Assembly: GCA_964649745.1 (NCBI GenBank)
Contig: CAZYQI010000013.1
Coordinates: forward strand, 21,799 to 85,798
DNA: 64,000 nt
Reading direction: 5' to 3'
Source of the DNA: CAZEHS01 sp964649745
GTDB taxonomy: Bacteria > Bacillota > Clostridia > Peptostreptococcales > Acidaminobacteraceae
Positions 33,258 through 42,426 of this stretch are shown piece by piece. Position 1 is the first letter of the stretch, and every line of letters begins with the position of its first letter. The position numbers and the translations under genes were made by a program. The notes beneath the pieces are model-generated. The model did not search any database. It was not told the origin of the DNA and saw nothing but the letters and a program-made list of their open reading frames with translations.

Positions 33258-34019
33258 CTATTCCTCCAATTTGAGAAACTCATGTGCCAATGCCATGTAG
33301 GACATTGCGCCTTTTGAGCGTGGGTCGTAAGTGATGATGGGCATACCGAAACTTGGAGCTTCCGCTAATCGTACGCTTCTTGGTATAACGGAGTGATACA
33401 CCTGATCTCCAAAGTACTTTTTAACCTCATCTTGTACCTGGATAGACAGGTTCGTACGACCGTCATACATCGTCAAAAGCACACCTTGGATCTCAAGTTC
33501 CGTATTTATGGACTGTTTGACCAGTTGATACGTGCTCATCAGTTGGCTTACCCCCTCCAATGCATAGTATTCGCATTGAATCGGAATCAGCACGCTGTCG
33601 GCAGCCACTAGAGCATTGATCGTAAGCATCCCAAGGGATGGCGGACAGTCAATGAGGATATAATCGTAGGAATCTCTAAGGTCATTGACAATTTCCTTGA
33701 GCCGTTGCTCACGCCCTTCAAGCTCAATCATTTCGATCTCTGCACCTGCCAGCTGCATATCTGAAGGAATGATATCCAATCCTTCAATAGAAGTAGGCAC
33801 CACAGAGTCTCCAGGGGAGCGTATGCCCAGCAGGGCCTCATAAATATTTCTTTCCCCGCCCTTTTCAACACCCAAACCGCTGGTGGTATTCCCCTGCGGA
33901 TCATTATCTACAACCAATACCCGTTTTCCGAGCAAGGCAAGACAGGCACTAAGATTCACATTTGTCGTTGTCTTTCCGACTCCACCCTTTTGATTGAAGA
34001 TTGTTATTACTTTTCCCAT
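33258..34019 (-). CDS. parA: ParA family ATPase (Soj)
   Basis: A 253-aa deviant-Walker ATPase that moves or regulates ParB-parS complexes and affects DnaA in relatives. It starts VITIFNQKGGVGKTTTNVNL (KGGVGKTT loop) and has YDYILIDCPPSLG as Walker B and DGRTNLS later. Operon with parB. TATACT on the minus strand about 13 nt upstream of its ribosome region may be a -10 box, but no good -35 was seen. Confidence 0.97.
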   Translation of the reverse strand: MGKVITIFNQKGGVGKTTTNVNLSACLALLGKRVLVVDNDPQGNTTSGLGVEKGGERNIYEALLGIRSPGDSVVPTSIEGLDIIPSDMQLAGAEIEMIELEGREQRLKEIVNDLRDSYDYILIDCPPSLGMLTINALVAADSVLIPIQCEYYALEGVSQLMSTYQLVKQSINTELEIQGVLLTMYDGRTNLSIQVQDEVKKYFGDQVYHSVIPRSVRLAEAPSFGMPIITYDPRSKGAMSYMALAHEFLKLEE

Positions 34020-34117
34020 GAATTCACCCCTTCAGTATACTAGTTTCATCTTACATGAAAAAAGAAAAAGCTGCACACTTTTTCTTTTTGTTTTTACATA
34101 TTATGTTATTTACAGGC

Positions 34118-34825
34118 CTAAAGTGGGTTCTTTTCAATTTTAGCAAATGCCCGTGGATACGTTTCCGGTGTAGCTTGTGTCTTGCGTACGATAATCAGGG
34201 TTCTCTGAAAGTCTGTATCCGGAATTGCAACCGGAAGGATGTCTTCTACCTTTCCCCCCAGCTTCTTAAGCGCTTCCTTTGATGCGGCAATCTCCGCTTC
34301 ATAGTCTGCACCCTTCTGGCTGATGAAAACACCACCAATCTTGACATAGGGCAGACAATACTCACATAGCACGTTAAGCTTTGCCACCGCTCTGGCAAAC
34401 GCATAGTCATAACTTTCACGGTAGTTAGTTTTACGGGCGAACTCCTCCGCTCTTCCGTGAACGGCAGTTACTCCTTTAAGTCCTAATCGGGTGATCACTT
34501 CGTTGAGGAACGTGATCCGCTTGTTCAGAGAATCCAATAGAGTGACTTCAATCCCAGGCTTTGCAATCTTAATGGGTATACCTGGAAAACCAGCTCCGGT
34601 CCCTATATCAATCAGTCTTCCGGGATCCATGCTCAAAGGAATAATACAGGTCAAGGAATCAAGGAAATGCTTATTCTGGATATCCACCGGATCTGTTATT
34701 GCCGTAAGGTTCATTCGCCCGTTCCATTCCAGCAGTAGCTCCTGATAGACACGGAACTGCTCTTCCATGAGGCCGTCTATTTCTATTCCCATCTTATGCG
34801 CCTGTATGCGCAGGATATCAGGCAT
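34118..34825 (-). CDS. rsmG: 16S rRNA (guanine-527-N7) methyltransferase
   Basis: A 235-aa protein with the GidB fold: LIDIGTGAGFPGIPIKIAKP (SAM loop), VTLLDSLNKRITFLNEV and DYAFARAVAKLNVLCEY with its conserved RAVA. It methylates G527 of 16S rRNA. The start overlaps the mnmG stop by 8 nt. Order mnmE-mnmG-rsmG-parA-parB is the classic origin cluster. Confidence 0.97.
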   Translation of the reverse strand: MPDILRIQAHKMGIEIDGLMEEQFRVYQELLLEWNGRMNLTAITDPVDIQNKHFLDSLTCIIPLSMDPGRLIDIGTGAGFPGIPIKIAKPGIEVTLLDSLNKRITFLNEVITRLGLKGVTAVHGRAEEFARKTNYRESYDYAFARAVAKLNVLCEYCLPYVKIGGVFISQKGADYEAEIAASKEALKKLGGKVEDILPVAIPDTDFQRTLIIVRKTQATPETYPRAFAKIEKNPL

Positions 34826-36710
34826 CTCTTTTCACCTTCCTTCTTGATTGCTCCAGTGCCACCATGAGGACGGATATGTCCGCTGGGGATACACCGGATA
34901 TCCGGGATGCCTGACCAACAGATTCAGGCCTGATTTTCATCAGCTTTTGCCGGGCCTCTGTCCGCAGATTCATTATGGATTCATAATCCGTATCCATCGG
35001 TATTTTCATTCGCTCAAGTCCTTCAAAACGCTCAACCTCAGCCAACTGCTTCTTAATGTATCCGGCATACTTGATCTCGGTTTCAACCAAGAGCTTTATT
35101 TCCCGGTGAATAACCGGCCTCTCTTCGTCAACGGGCTCCAGAAGAGAATAGTTCAGTTCGGGACGCTTAAGCAGCTCCTCCAGGGACATGGATTCCCTTA
35201 CCGGGTTGCTTCCCAAGGATTCTAGAATTCCATTGATTAACGGCGCTTTGATCTTTGTGTTTCTAAGGCGCTCTTTTTCTATCTCAACCGCAGTGCATTT
35301 CTCTCTAAATCGAACATAGCGCTCGTCTGTAACCAGACCTATCTCCCGGCCCTTCTCTGTAAGCCGCAGATCGGCATTGTCCTGTCTCAAAAGCAGCCTG
35401 TATTCGCATCGGGATGTCATGATTCGGTACGGTTCATTGGTCCCCTTTGTTACCAGGTCGTCAATAAGCACCCCCATATACCCGTCACTTCGTGACAATG
35501 TAAACGGTGCCATTCCCTGGATCTTCCGCGCTGCATTGATTCCTGCAATTAAGCCCTGTGAGGCCGCTTCTTCATATCCCGAGGTGCCGTTGAACTGGCC
35601 GGCACAGAAAAGGCCCTGGATTGATTTGAGTTCCATGCCGTGGGTCAACAGCAGCGGATCGACACTGTCATATTCAATGGCATATGCCGGCCGCATGATT
35701 TCTACATTCTCAAGGCCCCTTATGGTGCTCATGAATCCCAGCTGCACATCCTCCGGAAGGCTGGTGGACATCCCCTGAACATATACCTCATTGGTCTCCA
35801 GCCCCTCCGGCTCAAGGAAAAGCTGATGACGTTCCTTATCTGCAAACCGGTTTATCTTGTCTTCAATGGAGGGGCAATATCTCGGCCCCGTTCCTTCTAT
35901 CTGTCCGCTGTACATGGCGGATTTGTGGATATTCTGGCGTATAAGCGTATGGGTCTCTTCATTGGTATAGGTAAGCCAGCAGGAAACCTGCCTGATATCA
36001 AGGGAATCGTTCATAAAGGAGAACGGAATCACCTCCGGATCCCCTGGCTGCTCAATTAACAGGTCATAGTTCATGCTGCGTGCATTGATTCTCGCCGGGG
36101 TTCCCGTCTTGAAACGCCTCATGTCCAGTCCCAAGGACTTGAGGTCCTGGGTCAGTTCCATACTGGGAGCCAGCCCGTTGGGCCCGGATGTGAAGCTGTT
36201 GTGGCCGATGAATACCTTTCCTCCGAGATAGGTGCCGGCAGCGATAACGACACACTTCGCCTGATAATTTCCCCCGGTGCGGGTCAGTACACCGGATATC
36301 CTGCCGTCTTCAACAGTGATCTTTACAACCTCTGCCTGCCTGATCCACAGGTTCTCCGTGTTTTCTATCGTCCGCTTCATCTCTGTGTGGTAGCGGTGCT
36401 TGTCCGCCTGAGCTCGCAGGGAATGAACGGCCGGTCCTTTTGCGGTATTGAGCATTTTACACTGGATCATTGCCTTGTCAATGTTGATTCCCATCTCGCC
36501 GCCCAAGGCGTCTATCTCTTTAACCAGATGACCCTTCCCGGTTCCCCCTATGGAAGGATTGCAAGGCATCATGGCGATGGAATCGATGTTGATTGTGAAC
36601 ATCAGGGTCCGCATGCCCATCCTGGCTGCCGCCAATCCCGCTTCACATCCTGCATGACCGGCTCCTATGACGATGACATCAAAAGTTCCCGCTTGATAGG
36701 TTTCCATCAT
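34818..36710 (-). CDS. mnmG: tRNA uridine 5-carboxymethylaminomethyl modification enzyme MnmG (GidA)
   Basis: A 630-aa FAD enzyme that, with MnmE, modifies the wobble uridine of several tRNAs. It has the dinucleotide loop VIVIGAGHAGCEAGLAAARMG, the PCNPSIGGTGKGHLVKEIDALGG motif (shown in part as a family hallmark) and a C-terminal helical tRNA/MnmE-binding part with VGQASRISGVSPADI. It directly follows mnmE (6-nt gap). Confidence 0.97.
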   Translation of the reverse strand: MMETYQAGTFDVIVIGAGHAGCEAGLAAARMGMRTLMFTINIDSIAMMPCNPSIGGTGKGHLVKEIDALGGEMGINIDKAMIQCKMLNTAKGPAVHSLRAQADKHRYHTEMKRTIENTENLWIRQAEVVKITVEDGRISGVLTRTGGNYQAKCVVIAAGTYLGGKVFIGHNSFTSGPNGLAPSMELTQDLKSLGLDMRRFKTGTPARINARSMNYDLLIEQPGDPEVIPFSFMNDSLDIRQVSCWLTYTNEETHTLIRQNIHKSAMYSGQIEGTGPRYCPSIEDKINRFADKERHQLFLEPEGLETNEVYVQGMSTSLPEDVQLGFMSTIRGLENVEIMRPAYAIEYDSVDPLLLTHGMELKSIQGLFCAGQFNGTSGYEEAASQGLIAGINAARKIQGMAPFTLSRSDGYMGVLIDDLVTKGTNEPYRIMTSRCEYRLLLRQDNADLRLTEKGREIGLVTDERYVRFREKCTAVEIEKERLRNTKIKAPLINGILESLGSNPVRESMSLEELLKRPELNYSLLEPVDEERPVIHREIKLLVETEIKYAGYIKKQLAEVERFEGLERMKIPMDTDYESIMNLRTEARQKLMKIRPESVGQASRISGVSPADISVLMVALEQSRRKVKRDA

Positions 36711-36716
36711 ATCTCC

Positions 36717-38084
36717 TTATTTGCCCAGACAAAACTGACTGAAAACAGACTCAATCAGATCCTCCGACAACGTATCTCCAGTAATTCTACCCAATATATC
36801 AAACAGTCCCCTTAAATCCATTTCAATCAGATCATAGGGTTGCCGTTCCTCAATGGAGCCCGTAACATCCTCCAAAAGCTTCAATCCTTCTTCAAGGATA
36901 CTCAGATGCCTCACATTGGTTATAAAGCTAAAACCGGATGGATTGACGCTGTTGGTGTTCACCGCTTCTTCAATCGCTGCCTCCAGCATGGAAAGCCCTA
37001 TTTCATTCGTTGCAGATGTCTTGATGATCTTCGCCCTTGGCACCATGGCACGGATCTCAGCTTCACTGATCTTTTGGTCAAGATCCGATTTGTTCAATAT
37101 CACAATCGCCGGTTTCTCCGCCACCTGTTCAAGCAATTCCCTGTCATCGGCGGTAAGGGGCTCCGAAACGTCCAATACCGTCAGGATCAGATCTGCATCC
37201 CGATATCTGGCCCGAGTCCTCTCAACACCTATTTTCTCTACAAGATCATTTGTTTCTCTTATGCCTGCCGTATCCATCAGTCTTACCGGAATCCCACGGA
37301 CATTCAGATACTCCTCAATCACATCACGGGTAGTTCCCGGAATTTCCGTCACAATGGCACGCTCTTCCTGCAGGAGAGCATTCATAAGGGAGCTCTTTCC
37401 AACGTTTGGCCGGCCGATCAACGCCACCTTCAGCCCCTCCCGTATGATCCGGCCTCTTCCTGCGTCACGGATCAGGGATTCCAGCTGTTCCCGCATCAAC
37501 GCCACCTGCGGTGCGATTTCTTCATACGTGATCTCTATGATATCCTCTTCCGGATAATCGATATTGACCGCCAGATGGGTTATCATTCTCAGCAGCTCTG
37601 CCCGCAGACCGTTGATTACCTTGGAGAGATTACCCGATAATTGAAGCATCGCCGTATCAAAAGCCAGATCGGTCTTTGCCTGAATCATATCCATGATGGA
37701 TTCCGCCTGACTAAGATCCAGACGGCCATTCAGGAAGGCCCGTTTCGTAAACTCTCCGGGTTCTGCCTGCCGGCATCCTGCATCCAGCACAGCCTTGAAT
37801 ACGCGGCGCAGGGCTACCGTGCCTCCATGGCAGTGTATCTCCGCCATATCCTCCCGGGTATAGGATTTCGGTCCCTTGAAAAGCACCAGCAGACCTTCAT
37901 CCAGAAGATGATCCCCTGCAACGATATGTCCATAATAGAATCGCCAGGGCATCAGTTGCTCTACCGTTTCCTTATGGAACCGGAACATCTTCCGTACAAC
38001 TGCTTCCGCCTCTTCCCCTGAAATTCGGATAATACCGATGGCAGACTCCCCTGCAGCTGTTGAAATTGCGCAAATGGTATCCAT
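36717..38084 (-). CDS. mnmE: tRNA modification GTPase MnmE (TrmE)
   Basis: A 455-aa protein: N-terminal folate-binding domain (starts DTICAISTAAGESAIGIIR), helical domain and an inserted G domain with GRPNVGKSSL, DTAGIRE and NKSD. The C-terminal CLGK keeps the family's conserved cysteine. It works with MnmG just downstream in wobble-uridine modification. Confidence 0.97.
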   Translation of the reverse strand: MDTICAISTAAGESAIGIIRISGEEAEAVVRKMFRFHKETVEQLMPWRFYYGHIVAGDHLLDEGLLVLFKGPKSYTREDMAEIHCHGGTVALRRVFKAVLDAGCRQAEPGEFTKRAFLNGRLDLSQAESIMDMIQAKTDLAFDTAMLQLSGNLSKVINGLRAELLRMITHLAVNIDYPEEDIIEITYEEIAPQVALMREQLESLIRDAGRGRIIREGLKVALIGRPNVGKSSLMNALLQEERAIVTEIPGTTRDVIEEYLNVRGIPVRLMDTAGIRETNDLVEKIGVERTRARYRDADLILTVLDVSEPLTADDRELLEQVAEKPAIVILNKSDLDQKISEAEIRAMVPRAKIIKTSATNEIGLSMLEAAIEEAVNTNSVNPSGFSFITNVRHLSILEEGLKLLEDVTGSIEERQPYDLIEMDLRGLFDILGRITGDTLSEDLIESVFSQFCLGK

Positions 38085-38130
38085 GATAACCTTCTTTCAA
38101 TCCGTTCTGCGGATTCAAGCTATAATAGAA

Positions 38131-38152
38131 AAGCCCAGTTTTCACTGGGCTT
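38131..38152 (-). terminator. Hairpin between jag and mnmE
   Basis: Stem AAGCCCAGT / ACTGGGCTT followed on the minus strand by TTTTCTA. A short U-run suggests a partial terminator within the jag-mnmE-mnmG series. Confidence 0.65.
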
Positions 38153-38167
38153 CTAACAGTCGTTCTG

Positions 38168-38848
38168 CTAAGATTGTCTGGGCGCCCTTCTGGGTCGGTT
38201 TGAACTTCCAGAATGCTGGGCCGCACTCTTATTCAGCGATATGACCACTTTTCTGAAAGGCTCGTCCCCTTCACTTCGTGTGCTGACATAAGAATTATTC
38301 TGCAGTGCGGAATGAATGATACGTCTCTCATAGGGATTCATTGGCTCAAGGGTGATGTCCTTGCGATATTGCTTTGCCTTATGAGCAAGCTTGTGAGCAA
38401 GTTTTACCAGTGTTTCTTCCCTTTTCCCTCGGTAGTTTTCAGTATCAAGCATTACACGGATGTAATCCTCATGATCCTTGTTAACCACAAGGCTCACCAG
38501 GTATTGGAGGGAATCCAGTGTCTGTCCCCTCCGTCCGATCAATAGGGCCATATCTTTCCCTTCTATGGTCACATTGAGGGTTTTATCATCCATAACCGCC
38601 TTAATTTCCGCATCCAGATTCATTTTTTCAAAAACTTTTCCAAGGAAATCAACGGCTCGGGTCTCTGGATCTTCTTCGTTCACCGTTACCTTTACCTTAA
38701 CTTCCTTGCTCTTGAAGATGCTGAATATCCCTTTTGAGGTATCTTCAAAAATCTCGATTTCAACTTTATCACGGGTGGTTTTCAACTGTACCAATGCCTG
38801 TGCTATTGCGTCCTCTGCATTTTTACCGATTATTTCAACGACTCTCAT
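38168..38848 (-). CDS. jag: RNA-binding protein Jag (KhpB)
   Basis: A 226-aa protein: Jag-N domain (VEIIGKNAEDAIAQAL, then DKVEIEIFEDTSKGIFSIF), KH domain (LLIGRRGQTLDSLQYLV) and R3H domain (MNPYERRIIHSALQ). A basic, Gln/Ser-rich tail ends the protein. KhpB proteins bind RNA and affect cell envelope and division in other Firmicutes. It overlaps yidC by 4 nt (ATGA). Confidence 0.95.
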   Translation of the reverse strand: MRVVEIIGKNAEDAIAQALVQLKTTRDKVEIEIFEDTSKGIFSIFKSKEVKVKVTVNEEDPETRAVDFLGKVFEKMNLDAEIKAVMDDKTLNVTIEGKDMALLIGRRGQTLDSLQYLVSLVVNKDHEDYIRVMLDTENYRGKREETLVKLAHKLAHKAKQYRKDITLEPMNPYERRIIHSALQNNSYVSTRSEGDEPFRKVVISLNKSAAQHSGSSNRPRRAPRQS

Positions 38849-39564
38849 TTAACTTCTACCTCCTTTGTCAGCCGCGTCAACATCAGCTGCTGAACAATCT
38901 GGAACAGCGTACTCACGACCCAGTAGAGTGTGAGACCCGCTGACATCGTGATCCCGAAATACAGAATCATCAATGGCATCATTATCGTCATCGTGCGCAT
39001 CGTGGGATTATCCATCGACTGCCCACCGGTGTTCATGGTCTTTGTCTGCAAGTAGGTCAGTATTGCTGCAATGATGGGCAGGACTCCCGGCATGGTTTTG
39101 TAAAACTCTGAAGCCTGCATCAGATTGTACATCGTATCCGGTACGGTCAGGTTCTGCATCCAGAAAAAAGGCGTGCTGATTGCTGTTTTTCCCAATTCCC
39201 GTATCGCATCATTGTTAAAAACATAAGTCATTGGTACACGCATGGCTTCATACATGCCCAAAAGGATTGGCATTTGCATCAATATAGGCAAACAGCTGGC
39301 AAATGGATTAACCTTGTGTTCCTTGTAAAGCTCCATTGTCTTGATGTTCAATGTTTCTTTATCATTATGATACTTATCCTGAAGCTTCTTAAGCTCCGGC
39401 TGAATCTTCTGCATCTCTTTAGTCGCAAGAATCTGCTTATAGGTAAGTGGCATAAGGAGCAGTTTGATCAGAATGGTAAAGAGTACAATCGCTAATGCAT
39501 AATTGCCTACTACACTGAAAATATATCCCAGCACCGGACCCATCAGTTCCGCAAATATCTTCAC
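38845..39564 (-). CDS. yidC: Membrane protein insertase YidC (Oxa1 family)
   Basis: A 239-aa polytopic protein with about five membrane helices. It has the family segments NYALAIVLFTILIKLLLMPLT and QMPILLGMYEAMR, and a charged cytosolic loop rich in Lys/Gln (EMQKIQPELKKLQDKYHND). The conserved membrane Arg expected in Gram-positive YidC would lie near the first helix-loop, but I could not fix it. Cluster rpmH-rnpA-yidD-yidC-jag is standard. Confidence 0.95.
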   Translation of the reverse strand: MKIFAELMGPVLGYIFSVVGNYALAIVLFTILIKLLLMPLTYKQILATKEMQKIQPELKKLQDKYHNDKETLNIKTMELYKEHKVNPFASCLPILMQMPILLGMYEAMRVPMTYVFNNDAIRELGKTAISTPFFWMQNLTVPDTMYNLMQASEFYKTMPGVLPIIAAILTYLQTKTMNTGGQSMDNPTMRTMTIMMPLMILYFGITMSAGLTLYWVVSTLFQIVQQLMLTRLTKEVEVK

Positions 39565-39588
39565 AATTTTCCTCCTAAATACATCCAG

Positions 39589-39801
39589 TTATTTTAAGGG
39601 ATCATATCCGCCAGGATTGAAAGGATTGCACCGCAAAAGCCGCCATATGGCTAGGGCAGTTCCTTTTACCGCTCCATATCGCGTCAGTGCCTGAAGGGCG
39701 TACTCTGAACAGGATGGATAGAATCGGCACGTGGGACCGCCTTTTAACGGCGACAAAACTACTCTATATATACGGATCAATAGGATAAGCAGATGCTTCA
39801 T
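39589..39801 (-). CDS. yidD: Membrane protein insertion efficiency factor YidD
   Basis: A 70-aa protein with the complete family pattern: LIRIYRVVLSPLKG, CRFYPSCSEYALQAL and GGYDPL at the end. It is membrane-associated through an amphipathic start and aids insertion by YidC. It overlaps rnpA by 4 nt. Confidence 0.96.
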   Translation of the reverse strand: MKHLLILLIRIYRVVLSPLKGGPTCRFYPSCSEYALQALTRYGAVKGTALAIWRLLRCNPFNPGGYDPLK

Positions 39802-40139
39802 TGCACATCCTTCCTCACTTTGTTCAACACCTGGTTCATATGCTTTTCAGTGGTTTTAAAATCTGCCTGGTTCATCCGTACTCTTGCGATAAGGACCATA
39901 TCCAGACCGCTTTTCAGAGTAAGGGGCGTCAGCCGAAAGGCTTCTCTAATCAGTCTTTTTGCACGATTTCTTACAACACTGTTCCCTACTTTTTTACTCA
40001 CGGAAATTCCCAATCGGTTCTGACCGGTGCCGTTCCGCATAAAGTATAGAACAAGGTAAGGCGTGACAACGGATTTCCCCCTTGAATAAATCTTCTTGAA
40101 ATCTTCGTTCTTCTTTAACTTCTCAGCCTGTTTCAACAT
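39798..40139 (-). CDS. rnpA: Ribonuclease P protein component
   Basis: A 113-aa basic protein that helps RNase P RNA process tRNA 5' ends. It has the family motif RNRAKRLIREAFR and starts LKQAEKLKKNEDFKKIYSRGKS. The start at 40139 is taken because GGAG precedes it. A 13-codon longer frame runs towards rpmH without a ribosome site. It lies directly downstream of rpmH. Confidence 0.95.
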   Translation of the reverse strand: MLKQAEKLKKNEDFKKIYSRGKSVVTPYLVLYFMRNGTGQNRLGISVSKKVGNSVVRNRAKRLIREAFRLTPLTLKSGLDMVLIARVRMNQADFKTTEKHMNQVLNKVRKDVQ

Positions 40140-40187
40140 GCTTCTCCGTTTTTTCAACGATTGTAAAAAAGACCACAATTTGCGGTC

Positions 40188-40325
40188 TTATGCGGTCAAA
40201 GCTTTTCTTCCTTTTCGACGGCGTGCTCTGAGAACATTCCGGCCTGATTTTGTTTTCATGCGTTTTCGGAAGCCATGCTCAACCTTACGTTGTCGCTTCT
40301 TTGGTTGATAAGTACACTTATTCAT
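40188..40325 (-). CDS. rpmH: 50S ribosomal protein L34
   Basis: A 45-aa very basic protein, short but unmistakable: TYQPKKRQRKVEHGFRKRM, then SGRNVLRARRRKGRKAL. It has one extra residue (Cys at position 4) compared with the usual 44-aa form starting MKRTYQ. Ribosome site AAGGAGG. It is transcribed away from oriC with rnpA, yidD, yidC and jag. Confidence 0.97.
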   Translation of the reverse strand: MNKCTYQPKKRQRKVEHGFRKRMKTKSGRNVLRARRRKGRKALTA

Positions 40326-40397
40326 TGTATTGAAACACCTCCTTAAATCAAGATTCTATTGAACAGTCATTGTTCGTCCTGAAAAGTCTGCTCTGTA

Positions 40398-40426
40398 ATT
40401 ATAACTTCTCGCATACCCACTGTCAA
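40398..40426 (-). promoter_or_regulatory. Promoter of rpmH-rnpA
   Basis: Minus strand consensus TTGACA (-35, plus 40421-40426), 17-nt spacer and TATAAT (-10, 40398-40403). Confidence 0.85.
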
Positions 40427-40521
40427 TAATAACTCACCCTGGCAAAACATTTCCTTTATAATGTATGATTCAATCCAAGAATTCAGAAAAGAAAAAGCGA
40501 GTTTTTTCAAGCAATAAAGCC

Positions 40522-40837
40522 TGTGGATAATTTATTCTACTTCAATTGAATTTGCACCTCTATTCTGCTATGATAGTACCATGCCTGTGGATAATATCTC
40601 TAATCCTATGATTTAACATAAACGAACGGACAATGTGGATAGAGATGTGGATATCCACATTTTTTAACCCAATGTGTGTCCTAATTGGCTGACTTGCCTG
40701 CATAGGTTAAGGGTCAGTTTCTTTCTGTTGATAACTGGATTCGGGGATTTATTGTCTTTATTCTTCACCACCCGGTCTTCTGAATAAGGGATCGTTTTTT
40801 AATATTATCAACACTATTACTCATCTCCTGTGGATAA
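40522..40837. other. oriC part 1: DnaA-box cluster upstream of dnaA
   Basis: Within the rpmH-dnaA gap are DnaA boxes. Perfect TGTGGATAA copies lie at 40522-40530, 40586-40594 and 40829-40837. Near matches are at 40634 (TGTGGATAG), 40646 (TGTGGATAT), 40651 (ATATCCACA, opposite strand), 40736 (TGTTGATAA) and 40805 (TTATCAACA). This fits the upstream subregion of a Bacillus-type bipartite origin and probably lets DnaA regulate its own gene. A possible dnaA promoter TTGATA-N16-TATTGT lies near 40738-40765. Confidence 0.88.
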
Positions 40838-40863
40838 ACAGGTGAACTGTAGGAGGGCCCGTT

Positions 40864-42192
40864 TTGAGCAGCACCATTCATGATATCTGGGAAAGAGCCT
40901 TAAAAATTATTCATGCCGAATTGCCCGAAGTCAGCTACAACACATGGCTTAAAACCCTTGAGCCGTTTTCCATTCAGGATGACCTCTTTATCCTTACTGT
41001 TCCCAACAGCTTCAACAAGGATATTCTGGAATCCCGATACACGGGGCTCATCATCAATGCCTTAAAACAGGCAACCTCGAAAAACTATCGTGTGGAACTC
41101 ATCCTGCCCTCCAGTGCTCAAGACTACATAGACGCCGCTGCCATGGTCAACAATTCGGATTTTGAGCCCCCTCAGCTCAATCCAAAGTATGTGTTCAATG
41201 AATTTGTTATAGGAAACAGCAATCGTCTGGCTCATGCAGCCTCGTTGGCTGTATCGGAATCACCGGCAAAAGCATACAACCCTCTTTTCATTTATGGGGG
41301 AGTAGGGCTGGGAAAAACTCACCTTATGCATGCCATTGGCCACTATGTACTCAACAACAACGCCAATGCGAAGGTGGTATACGTTTCCTCCGAAAAATTC
41401 ACCAATGAGCTGATCAACTCCATTAAAGATGATAAAAATGAAGAATTCCGTAACAAATACAGGACTGTGGATGTCCTTATGGTGGATGATATCCAGTTTA
41501 TTGCCGGCAAAGAACGTACCCAGGAAGAATTTTTCCATACCTTTAATGCGCTCTATGAAGCAAATAAACAGATTATTCTTTCCAGTGACCGCCCTCCCCG
41601 AGATATCCCCACATTGGAGGATCGCCTCCGTTCCCGTTTTGAATGGGGTCTTATCACGGATATTCAGGTTCCTGATTTTGAAACACGGATTGCTATTTTG
41701 AGGAAAAAAGCAGAAACCGAAAAAATTGAGCTTCCTAACGATCTTCTTCACTTTGTCGCCAAGAAAATCAAATCAAATATCCGAGAGCTGGAAGGGGCAT
41801 TGAACCGCATTATCGCCTACTCGTCCCTTACGAATCAGGATATAAGCATTGAATTGGCGTCCGAAGCACTTAAAGACATCATTTCAAACAGTGCTCCCAA
41901 GCAACTGAGTGCTACTATTATAAAGGAAGTTGTTGCTCAGTACTTCAATATCAACGTCCGCGAATTTGATTCAAAGCGCAGATCCCGTTCTATTTCTTAT
42001 CCCCGCCAGATTGCCATGTTTCTTTGCCGGGAGCTGACCGACATGTCTCTTCCGAGAATCGGTGAAGAATTTGGGGGTAGAGATCATACCACCGTCATTC
42101 ATGCCTATGACAAAATTACCAACGATATCAATGCTTCTGACGATTTTAGAAAACGTGTTGAAAAAATAAAGAAAGACATTCAGGGAGATTAA
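40864..42192 (+). CDS. dnaA: Chromosomal replication initiator DnaA
   Basis: A 442-aa AAA+ initiator that binds DnaA boxes and opens oriC. It has an N-terminal helicase-interaction domain (IWERALKIIHAEL), Walker A GGVGLGKTHL, Walker B VLMVDDIQF and a C-terminal DNA-binding domain with signature GGRDHTTVIHAYDKI. A TTG start is supported by AGGAGG 7 nt upstream. DnaA boxes flank the gene on both sides. Confidence 0.97.
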   Translation: MSSTIHDIWERALKIIHAELPEVSYNTWLKTLEPFSIQDDLFILTVPNSFNKDILESRYTGLIINALKQATSKNYRVELILPSSAQDYIDAAAMVNNSDFEPPQLNPKYVFNEFVIGNSNRLAHAASLAVSESPAKAYNPLFIYGGVGLGKTHLMHAIGHYVLNNNANAKVVYVSSEKFTNELINSIKDDKNEEFRNKYRTVDVLMVDDIQFIAGKERTQEEFFHTFNALYEANKQIILSSDRPPRDIPTLEDRLRSRFEWGLITDIQVPDFETRIAILRKKAETEKIELPNDLLHFVAKKIKSNIRELEGALNRIIAYSSLTNQDISIELASEALKDIISNSAPKQLSATIIKEVVAQYFNINVREFDSKRRSRSISYPRQIAMFLCRELTDMSLPRIGEEFGGRDHTTVIHAYDKITNDINASDDFRKRVEKIKKDIQGD

Positions 42193-42203
42193 TCACAATT
42201 TCC

Positions 42204-42400
42204 TGTTAATAACTTGCACTGCCGCCTGTTGATAACTTATCACCCAGGGCCTTGTGGATAAGTATCCTTCCGCCGCACACATTATCAACAGGCCCGTCAA
42301 CATACCAACCCATCTTGCACCAAAGGCTCCGCTTAGTTATGAACAAATCAACAGCCCCTACTACTATTATTACTAAATAATTAAAGAATATATATAGTAC
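42204..42400. other. oriC part 2: DnaA boxes, DnaA-trio and unwinding region
   Basis: Between dnaA and dnaN: boxes TGTTAATAA (42204), TGTTGATAA (42227), TGTGGATAA (42253, perfect), TTATCAACA (42282) and a weak AAATCAACA (42345). Then come GCCCC, six tandem trinucleotides CTACTACTATTATTACTA (42358-42375) and an AT-rich tract to about 42400. Box, GC-cluster, DnaA-trio and AT-rich DNA in this order is the basal unwinding layout known from B. subtilis. Confidence 0.88.
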
Positions 42401-42426
42401 CAACATCGTCCGAACGGAGGGATACA

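Noticed and set aside
36840..37640. A 266-codon open frame antisense to mnmE
   Set aside because: mnmE is complete and conserved on the other strand; no supporting signals.
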